Part shown: positions 1 through 4,775 of the stretch, in pieces | How positions within the stretch are numbered: position 1 is the first letter of the stretch | How the letters are laid out: every line of letters begins with the position of its first letter | Assembly (NCBI GenBank): GCA_025964405.1 | Contig: JAOPYW010000233.1 | Coordinates: 1-6,144 of the forward strand | DNA from: Thermoleophilia bacterium | GTDB taxonomy: Bacteria; Actinomycetota; Thermoleophilia; Gaiellales; SKUG01 | Length of the DNA: 6,144 nt | Reading direction: 5' to 3' | Program-made: the position numbers and the translations under genes | Notes under the pieces: model-generated | Database searches by the model: none | Told to the model about the DNA's origin: nothing | Seen by the model: only the letters and a program-made list of their open reading frames with translations

Positions 1-115
1 GGCCGAGCTCGATCCGATGGAGTCGCAGCTCGAGGCCGCGGCAGCCGGCATGTCGATGGGTGCCGTGCCGCCGAGCGCCGGCGCGCAGGCAGCCGGCGCG
101 CTCATCTCCGCCTGA
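1..115 (+). CDS. C-terminal fragment of an unidentified protein (5' end outside window)
   Basis: An open frame enters from the left edge (codons in frame from position 2) and ends at TGA 113-115. The 37 visible residues are rich in Ala, Gly and Ser, with three Met residues, and end in ALISA. Third codon positions are G or C in about 33 of 37 codons, which favours this frame on this strand, although other frames are also open in such GC-rich DNA. No domain or catalytic motif is visible, and the composition resembles a low-complexity tail. I do not recognise the protein. It converges on the minus-strand operon, and a hairpin lies about 90 nt past its stop. Confidence 0.55.
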   Translation, partial: AELDPMESQLEAAAAGMSMGAVPPSAGAQAAGALISA

Positions 116-120
116 CTCCT

Positions 121-184
121 CGGCCAGCTCCCGTCTCGGTGAGTTCCGGTTTCGGTGAGTTCCGGTTTCGACCAGTTCCCGTTC
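121..184. repeat. Four-copy 16-bp intergenic tandem repeat
   Basis: Four consecutive 16-nt units lie at 121-136, 137-152, 153-168 and 169-184. Units 2 and 3 are identical (CGGTGAGTTCCGGTTT). Units 1 and 4 each match them at 11 of 16 positions and match each other at 12 of 16; both carry CCAG and TCCCGT where the central units carry TGAG and TCCGGT. The array starts 5 nt after the stop of the left-hand gene and ends 18 nt before the hairpin at 203-235. It lies between two convergent genes, so it is not a promoter-proximal array for either. Function is unknown. It could be replication slippage in non-coding DNA or a 3'-UTR element. Confidence 0.8.
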
Positions 185-202
185 CCAGGGCGTCGTCCTG
201 TG

Positions 203-235
203 TGACGTGAGCTGCACATTGGTGCACCCACGTCA
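203..235. terminator. Convergent intergenic hairpin, probable bidirectional terminator
   Basis: A strong imperfect inverted repeat. The outer stem has 7 bp (TGACGTG 203-209 with CACGTCA 229-235). A small asymmetric internal loop (210-212 against 227-228) follows, then an inner 5-bp stem (TGCAC 213-217 with GTGCA 222-226) closed by an ATTG loop. It sits between the convergent stops at 113-115 (plus strand) and 308-310 (minus strand), where a shared terminator is expected. No U-tract follows on either strand, so it would be the U-less type often inferred in high-GC actinobacteria. A palindromic protein-binding site is the alternative reading. The stem is seen directly; its role is inferred. Confidence 0.55.
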
Positions 236-307
236 GCGGCTTGCGAGATCGCGGCTGCCCGCCGCCGTCGCATCGACCTCGCGACCCATCTCGCCGGGAG
301 GACCCGC

Positions 308-898
308 CTACGCGCGGAGCGCGCGCTCGAGGTCGGCCCGCGGGTACGGGCCGCCATGCGAGGCGAGCACCCAGTCGATCGGCAGGTCGAGCAGGGGGAG
401 CAGTCCCTCCTTGATCGTGGCTGCCGGCACGCCCTTGTCGGCCCAGCTCTCCGGGAACTCGAGGCCGCTCCCGCGATCGATCAACGTGTCTCCCACGACG
501 ATCACCCGCGCATCGCGCACCCAGAGCACGAGGTCGTTGGCCTCCATGCCGGCTCGCGCCTCGATGCCCGCAACCGGCTCGTCGCCCGCGCGGAACACGT
601 CTCCGGCCGGCTCGTTCGGGTCTCCCTCGTCGAGGGGCGGCAGGAAGATCGGCACGCCGTGCGCCGGCCCCCACTCCTCCGCGTCGCGATGGTGCCACGG
701 CGACGTCAGCACGATCGTGGTGTCGCGTTCGCCCGCGAGCCGCTCGAGCTGCTCGGGGATGCCGAGCGGATCGAAGAGCACGAGTCGGGCGCCGTCGTCG
801 TAGGCGAACGAGGAGACGAGCCGTGGCCAGTCCGCTCCCTCACGCCACGCGGGATGATCGGAGGTCCAGTGCCAGATGCCGTCGCGAACCTGCTGCAT
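308..898 (-). CDS. Degenerate metallo-beta-lactamase-fold protein
   Basis: A 196-residue protein from ATG 898-896 to TAG 310-308. The N-terminus (GIWHW, then LVSSFAYDDGARLVLFDPLG) reads like the first two strands of the metallo-beta-lactamase fold, with the Asp of motif 1 at 43. The classic HxHxDH motif is absent: in its place at residues 65-72 is TSPWHHRD, a variant I know from actinobacterial MBL-fold proteins of unknown function. Later landmarks are VVGDTLI (Asp137, where the fold usually has a metal-bridging Asp) and ASHGGP (His181, where the last metal His usually lies). At under 200 residues it is a single minimal domain with no signal peptide or membrane segment, so it is probably cytoplasmic. 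The Shine-Dalgarno site is weak (GCGGGG just upstream). It is the last gene of the prfA-prmC-tsaC run, 47 nt after tsaC. Substrate and metal content cannot be read from the sequence; hydrolase activity is uncertain. Confidence 0.8.
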   Translation of the reverse strand: MQQVRDGIWHWTSDHPAWREGADWPRLVSSFAYDDGARLVLFDPLGIPEQLERLAGERDTTIVLTSPWHHRDAEEWGPAHGVPIFLPPLDEGDPNEPAGDVFRAGDEPVAGIEARAGMEANDLVLWVRDARVIVVGDTLIDRGSGLEFPESWADKGVPAATIKEGLLPLLDLPIDWVLASHGGPYPRADLERALRA

Positions 899-945
899 GC
901 CCCGCGTCTACCCGCACGCACGAGCAGCGCACCCACTCGCGACGC

Positions 946-1590
946 CTACGAGACCGGCGCCCCCTGCAGCACCACGAGCGCCTGCGCCACGCGGTCGGCC
1001 TCGTCACGCATGGCACGCACCGCACCCTCGCCGCGCTCCCACGCCGTCAGGTCGAGCACGGTCGACGCGAACATCTCGCCACCTCGACCCAGGTCACCCC
1101 GGTCGATCGCGACCGCCACGTGTTCCTCGAGCGCTGGCGTCACGTCGGCGAGCGTCACGATCGTCGGTTCACCGGTGAGGTTCGCGCTCGTCGCCGCGAG
1201 CGGCGGTAGGTCGTAGGCACCCACGGGCACGCGCAGGCCGATCGGGCCCGGCGCGCCGCCCGTCAGCCATGGCAGGCGCCCCTCGGGATTGTCGACGATG
1301 AGCGTCCACGGGCCCGGCAGCAGCGCCGAGACGGCCCACGATGCACGGGCGCTCAGTTCGGGGAACTCGGTTCGCAGCGCCGCCACGGTCGCGAACACGA
1401 CCGCCGTCTGCTGGCTCGTCGGTCGCCCCTTCGCGGCGTAGAGCGCAGCAACGGCATCCGCATCGGTGGCGATCGCCGCCAGGCCGTAGACGGTGTCGGT
1501 CGGCACGATCACGAGCTGGCCGCCCTCGAGCGCCTTGCGCACGTAGCCGAGCTCCGCGCTCTCGCGCTTCGGATCCTTCACGACGAGCAT
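946..1590 (-). CDS. tsaC: L-threonylcarbamoyladenylate synthase (TsaC/Sua5/YwlC family)
   Basis: A 214-residue YrdC-domain protein, ATG 1590-1588 to TAG 948-946. The family makes threonylcarbamoyl-AMP from threonine, bicarbonate and ATP. TsaD and its partners transfer the group to A37 of ANN-reading tRNAs in the cytoplasm. Visible landmarks are PTDTVYGL (30-37), KGRP (54-57), LPGPWTLIV (91-99), GLRVP (118-122), TSANLTGEP (134-142) and STVLDLT (176-182). The length fits a TsaC/YwlC-type protein without the extra C-terminal domain of long Sua5. Two segments are off-consensus: after KGRP the sequence is TSQQTAVVF where a Pro-Leu is usual, and the C-terminus has AVRAMRDEA in place of an LRxG-type motif. 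The gene begins 1 nt after the prmC stop, and its ribosome site (GGGAGGG, 1601-1595) lies inside the last prmC codons, so translation is probably coupled. Confidence 0.93.
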   Translation of the reverse strand: MLVVKDPKRESAELGYVRKALEGGQLVIVPTDTVYGLAAIATDADAVAALYAAKGRPTSQQTAVVFATVAALRTEFPELSARASWAVSALLPGPWTLIVDNPEGRLPWLTGGAPGPIGLRVPVGAYDLPPLAATSANLTGEPTIVTLADVTPALEEHVAVAIDRGDLGRGGEMFASTVLDLTAWERGEGAVRAMRDEADRVAQALVVLQGAPVS

Positions 1591-1591
1591 G

Positions 1592-2497
1592 TCACCCTCC
1601 CTGGGTGGGCCGGTAGCCGATGACCACGCGGTCGATGCCCGCCAGGTCGTCGACGCCGTAGACGTGCGCGAGGCCCGCCCGTTCGAACGCGTCGATCACC
1701 TGGTGGCGTTGTCCGCTGCCGTGCTCGACGGCGAGCAGCCCGCCCGGTTCGAGGAGCTGTGCTGCCTGCTGCGCGATGCTCGAGTAGATCGCCGCCACGC
1801 CACCGTCGGGCACGAACAGTGCGACGTGCGGTTCGTGGTCGATGACGCGTTGCTCGAGGCCGTCGGCATCGGCGCCCTCGACGTAGGGCGGGTTCGCGGT
1901 AACCACCGCGAACGGTGCGTGCGCCTCGGCCGGATGCAGCAGGTCGCCGCTGGCGAGCGTGACCGACGGCGCGAGCCGCGCGGCGTTCGCGCGCGCGACC
2001 TCGAGCGCATCCTCGGAGATGTCGGTGCAGGTGACGTCGGTCGTCGGCGACGACGCGGCGATGGAGATGCCGACGCAGCCCGACCCCGTGCACGTGTCGA
2101 CCACCGCGGGCGCGCCGACGTGGTGGTCCTCGGCGGCGCGCTGCGCGAGGTGCGACAGCGCGAGCTCGACGAGCAGCTCGGTCTCGGGGCGCGGCACGAG
2201 CACGCGGCTGTCGACCTCGAACTCGCGGCCATAGAACCACGCCGTGCCGAGCAGGTAGGCGATCGGCTCGCCCGTCAGGCGGCGCAGCACGAGCTCCTCG
2301 ATCTCGGCGGCCTGCGCCTCGGTGGGCACGGTGTCATCCTTGGTGCGCAGGCCCACGCGATCGAGCCCGGTGACGTGACCGACGATCAGCTCGGAGTCGA
2401 TCTGCGGCGAGTCGCTCGCGAGCTCGCTGGTGCGGAACCGGGCCGCGACCTCGCGCAGCAGGACCTTCACGGGAAGCTGGCGCACGGCGTCAGGCAA
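1592..2497 (-). CDS. prmC: Release factor glutamine N5-methyltransferase PrmC
   Basis: A 301-residue class I SAM-dependent methyltransferase that modifies the GGQ glutamine of release factors RF1 and RF2. The N-terminal helical substrate-binding domain covers about residues 1-75. Then come GEPIAYLLG (76-84), VLVPRPETELLVE (99-111, the family signature), the SAM-binding loop DTCTGSGCVGISIA (134-147), the acidic residue D159 after the next strand, and catalytic NPPYV (202-206), which holds the target glutamine. EHG (258-260) and the C-terminal strand are intact. The length is slightly above the usual 280-290. The start is a TTG (2497-2495) overlapping the prfA stop by 8 nt. It is chosen because GGGGGAG (2513-2507) sits 9 nt upstream; in-frame GTG codons at 2485 and 2470 lack such a site. 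It follows prfA, its substrate's gene, in the classical arrangement. Confidence 0.95.
   Translation of the reverse strand: MPDAVRQLPVKVLLREVAARFRTSELASDSPQIDSELIVGHVTGLDRVGLRTKDDTVPTEAQAAEIEELVLRRLTGEPIAYLLGTAWFYGREFEVDSRVLVPRPETELLVELALSHLAQRAAEDHHVGAPAVVDTCTGSGCVGISIAASSPTTDVTCTDISEDALEVARANAARLAPSVTLASGDLLHPAEAHAPFAVVTANPPYVEGADADGLEQRVIDHEPHVALFVPDGGVAAIYSSIAQQAAQLLEPGGLLAVEHGSGQRHQVIDAFERAGLAHVYGVDDLAGIDRVVIGYRPTQGG
1595..1601 (-). promoter_or_regulatory. Ribosome binding site of tsaC inside the prmC 3' end
   Basis: On the minus strand the sequence reads GGGAGGG, 4 nt before the tsaC ATG. It encodes the last two glycines of PrmC. This placement and the 1-nt gap between the genes suggest translational coupling. 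Confidence 0.7.
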
Positions 2498-3587
2498 CGT
2501 GACCGTCTCCCCCGAAGCGGTCGGCCAGTCGCGCGCGCAGCTCCTCGGCCCTGAGACCGTCGATGAGGGGCTCGAGGCCTCCCTGCAGGATCTTGTCGAG
2601 CTGGTAGAGCGTGAGCCCGATGCGATGGTCGGTGACGCGGCTCTCGGCGTAGTTGTAGGTGCGGATCTTCTCGGCCCGGTCGCCGGTGCCGATCGCGGAG
2701 CGGCGCTGCTCGCCGAGTTCGGCGTCGCGCTCGGCCACCTGCGCCTCGTAGATGCGGGCGCGCAGCACGCGCATCGCGGCTTCCTTGTTCTGGATCTGCG
2801 ACTTCTCGTTCTGGCACGACGCGACGATGCCGGTCGGGATGTGTGTCAGTCGCACCGCGGAGTCGGTGGTGTTGACCGACTGACCACCCGGGCCACCGGA
2901 GCGGTAGCGGTCGACGCGGATGTCGTTCATGTCGATGTGGAGGTCGATGTCGTCCATCTCGGGGCGCACGACGACCGAGGCGGTCGAGGTGTGGATGCGA
3001 CCCTGCGTCTCGGTCTGTGGCACGCGCTGCACGCGGTGCACGCCGCTCTCCCACTTGAGGATCGAGTAGGCACCCTCGCCGGAGACTGAGAAGAACGCCT
3101 CGCGGTAGCCCCCCATGTCGCCGTCGGAGAGCTCGATCACCTCGACCTTGAGCTTGGCCGAGGTGGCGTACTTCATGTACATGTTCACGAGGTCGCCCAC
3201 CCAGAGTGCGGCCTCGTCGCCACCGGCGCCGGCGCGGATCTCGAGGATGACGTTGCGGTGATCGTTCGGGTCGGGCTCGATCATCGACAGGCGGAGCTGC
3301 TCCTCGAGCGCCGGGAGCTCCTCCTCCGCGGCCTCGCGCTGGGCCTTGGCCATGTCGCGGATCTCGACCTCGTCGTCGCCGAGCAGCTCGGCGGCCTCGA
3401 CCAGCTCCGCCTGCAGGGTGCGCCAGCGGTCGGCCAGCTCATGCGCATCCTTGAGCCGCTTGTGCTCACGGGTCACCTCGACGGCGCGCTTCTGGTCGTT
3501 GAAGAGGTCAGGGTCTGACAGCTGACGCTCGACTTCCTGGAAGGAGCGTTCGATTTCTTCGACGAGGGGTTCCACGGAGTCGATCAT
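2490..3587 (-). CDS. prfA: Peptide chain release factor 1 (RF1)
   Basis: A 365-residue class I release factor that reads UAA and UAG in the ribosomal A site and triggers hydrolysis of peptidyl-tRNA. A charged helical N-terminal domain (about 1-100) precedes the PCRF region with RAGAGGDEAALW (118-129). The codon-recognition loop VHRVQRVPQTETQGRIHTS contains PQT at 190-192. This fits the RF1 PxT tripeptide, not the SPF of RF2, so the assignment as prfA is firm. The hydrolysis motif GGPGGQS has GGQ at 234-236, and NYAESRVTDHRIG (312-324) closes the core. Length is normal for RF1. The frame is open further upstream to 3803, but homology starts around ATG 3587-3585 and the extension would overlap the divergent gene. 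No Shine-Dalgarno lies at normal spacing; GGAGG (3609-3605) is 17 nt upstream. Gln236 is the expected target of the adjacent PrmC. Confidence 0.97.
   Translation of the reverse strand: MIDSVEPLVEEIERSFQEVERQLSDPDLFNDQKRAVEVTREHKRLKDAHELADRWRTLQAELVEAAELLGDDEVEIRDMAKAQREAAEEELPALEEQLRLSMIEPDPNDHRNVILEIRAGAGGDEAALWVGDLVNMYMKYATSAKLKVEVIELSDGDMGGYREAFFSVSGEGAYSILKWESGVHRVQRVPQTETQGRIHTSTASVVVRPEMDDIDLHIDMNDIRVDRYRSGGPGGQSVNTTDSAVRLTHIPTGIVASCQNEKSQIQNKEAAMRVLRARIYEAQVAERDAELGEQRRSAIGTGDRAEKIRTYNYAESRVTDHRIGLTLYQLDKILQGGLEPLIDGLRAEELRARLADRFGGDGHVA
2507..2513 (-). promoter_or_regulatory. Ribosome binding site deciding the TTG start of prmC
   Basis: GGGGGAG on the minus strand, within the prfA coding sequence, ends 9 nt before TTG 2497-2495. 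The alternative GTG starts downstream have no comparable purine-rich site, so this one decides the start. Confidence 0.6.
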
Positions 3588-3663
3588 AGCTGCCGGACGG
3601 GCCGCCTCCGAAGGGGCTGGAACACCTGCGCGCCCGACCACGACAATCTGGCGGGGGGATTTC
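3588..3663. promoter_or_regulatory. Divergent intergenic region between prfA and the GNAT-like gene
   Basis: These 76 nt must hold the 5' signals of both flanking genes unless prfA is leaderless or transcribed from within the neighbour. On the plus strand a weak sigma70-like pair can be drawn: TGGAAC (3618-3623), an 18-nt spacer and GACAAT (3642-3647). On the minus strand TTGTCG (3647-3642) could serve as a -35, but no good -10 follows. There is no clear operator palindrome. The promoter positions are speculative; only the divergent layout is certain. Confidence 0.3.
3653..3659 (+). promoter_or_regulatory. Ribosome binding site deciding the TTG start at 3664
   Basis: GGGGGGA ends 4 nt before TTG 3664-3666. 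The next in-frame candidate, ATG 3682, is 22 nt from the site, which is too far. The TTG is therefore preferred despite being the rarer codon. Confidence 0.5.
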
Positions 3664-4656
3664 TTGATCGATGGCGCACACATGCAGCGGTTGCTGGGCG
3701 CGTTGCCCGACGTGCTGCGCCCGAGCTGGCTCGAGGCGACGTGGAGCGGTGTGCATGGCTCGGCCGGGATGGCGGCGCGCACCGAGGCTCGCGCGACGAT
3801 CACCCTGACCGGCGGTGGAATCTCCGGCCGGTCTGAAGTGGCGGGGGCCGTCGAACGAATCCGTGCCGATGACGGGCGTCTCGTGCGGGCTGGTCGATTC
3901 CTCGTGCATCAGTTCGTTGGCGAGGAGGCCGGAGCCACCGCACACCTCGACAGCTTCGCGCTCGACGAGTCGGCCCGCGGGACCGGCTACGCGAGTGAAC
4001 TGCATGGGCAGGCCTTCACGCGCTACGCCGAGGCAGGCGTGGGGAGCGTCAGCCTCGACGCGATCGATGTCGGCACCTACGCTTGGCCACGCCAGGGATA
4101 CGAACTCCTCGGTACGCCACCGGAGCGAGGTCGCAGGCTCGCGGCGATGGTCGACGACGCGCGCGGCCGCTACCTGGACGACGCGACCTACGCGGCCCTC
4201 GCACCTCGTCTCGTGCGAGGCGACGAGGTAGGGCTTGGTTCCCTGACGTCCATCGGCGAGTTCGCGACGGTGCCCGGCGCCAAGGAGTACCTGCTGCGCA
4301 CGTCAAGCCTGTCGCTGTCGAAGACGCTCGAGCCCGCTGCCCCGTGGTGGGCGCCCCTCGGCGGCGCCGCGCCTGCACGCGACGCTGCGGCGATGGCGCG
4401 GCGGGTCAGCGCCGAGCTGCCGCCGGCGTTCCGCCCCGACGGTGCGGCCGCCGCCCTCGCGCCCCAGCTCGACGCGACCCGCGGCGCGGTGCTGCTCGAC
4501 ACGGGTCGCGAAGTCTCGACGACCCTCACGCTCGGGGCCGGCGACACGTTCGAGTCACTGACGACTTCCGTGCCGGTCAGAACCTCGGCCGGCCCGGCAT
4601 CATGGACGCTCCATCTCGGAAGCGACGGGGCAGTGCGGAGCAATCCCCCGACCTGA
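3664..4656 (+). CDS. Uncharacterised protein with GNAT-like acetyltransferase core
   Basis: A 330-residue protein from TTG 3664 (or ATG 3682) to TGA 4654-4656. Residues about 68-150 resemble a GNAT fold. A strand-rich stretch (RAGRFLVHQFV, then ATAHLDSFAL) leads into ARGTGYASELH (104-114), which fits the acetyl-CoA pyrophosphate loop (R/Q)xxGx(G/A). A helix (QAFTRYAEAG) and SLDAIDVGTYAWPRQGYELL (130-149) follow, ending in the GY near the usual GNAT motif B. From memory, a very similar VGxYAWxRxG(F/Y) ending occurs in GNAT-like domains of actinobacterial phage-head or polymorphic-toxin proteins; I could not check this. The N-terminal 60 residues and the C-terminal 150 (about 180-330; Ala/Pro-rich, then a likely beta segment TTLTLGAGDTFESL) match nothing I know. 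There is no signal peptide or membrane segment. It is divergent from prfA and lies upstream of the PBP gene. Acetyltransferase activity and substrate are inferred only. Confidence 0.75.
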   Translation: MIDGAHMQRLLGALPDVLRPSWLEATWSGVHGSAGMAARTEARATITLTGGGISGRSEVAGAVERIRADDGRLVRAGRFLVHQFVGEEAGATAHLDSFALDESARGTGYASELHGQAFTRYAEAGVGSVSLDAIDVGTYAWPRQGYELLGTPPERGRRLAAMVDDARGRYLDDATYAALAPRLVRGDEVGLGSLTSIGEFATVPGAKEYLLRTSSLSLSKTLEPAAPWWAPLGGAAPARDAAAMARRVSAELPPAFRPDGAAAALAPQLDATRGAVLLDTGREVSTTLTLGAGDTFESLTTSVPVRTSAGPASWTLHLGSDGAVRSNPPT

Positions 4657-4775
4657 TCACACGGCTGCGGCCTCCCGGGCGCCCGCGCTCGCCGGTCAGA
4701 GACGGCCGACACCGGGCATACACCCTCCATGCACGCGCGCACACGCACGAGCGAGACCCCGCGAGCCAGCGCCTG
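4657..4775 (+). other. 119-nt spacer before the PBP gene with weak inverted repeats
   Basis: It contains a 10-bp perfect palindrome CGGGCGCCCG (4676-4685) and a weak stem CCGGT/ACCGG (4692-4696 with 4711-4715). Neither has a U-tract and neither is convincing as a terminator. No sigma70-like promoter is visible. The frame of the preceding gene stays open through the whole spacer and ends in a TGA overlapping the PBP start codon. High G/C at second codon positions (about 79 %) argues against protein coding here. Confidence 0.35.

Noticed and set aside
121..184. Repeat array as a CRISPR
   Set aside because: The units are directly adjacent with no spacers and are only 16 nt, and no cas gene is present.
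102..898. Open frames on both strands overlapping the MBL-fold gene
   Set aside because: Only the frame 898-308 gives a coherent fold with recognisable landmarks; the others are Arg/Ser/Pro/Ala-rich shadows.
1589..2554. 321-codon plus-strand open frame antisense to prmC
   Set aside because: It lies opposite a gene with full PrmC motifs. Its translation is an Arg/Asp/Val-rich composition typical of antisense frames in GC-rich DNA, with no motif.
3588..3803. N-terminal extension of prfA by 72 codons
   Set aside because: The RF1 family starts near the ATG at 3587. The extension has no RF1 similarity and would overlap the start of the divergent gene.
4676..4715. Palindrome and weak stem as an intrinsic terminator for the GNAT-like gene
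   Set aside because: The palindrome has no loop, the second stem is only 5 bp with a 14-nt loop, and no U-tract follows either. Such short stems are frequent by chance at this GC content.
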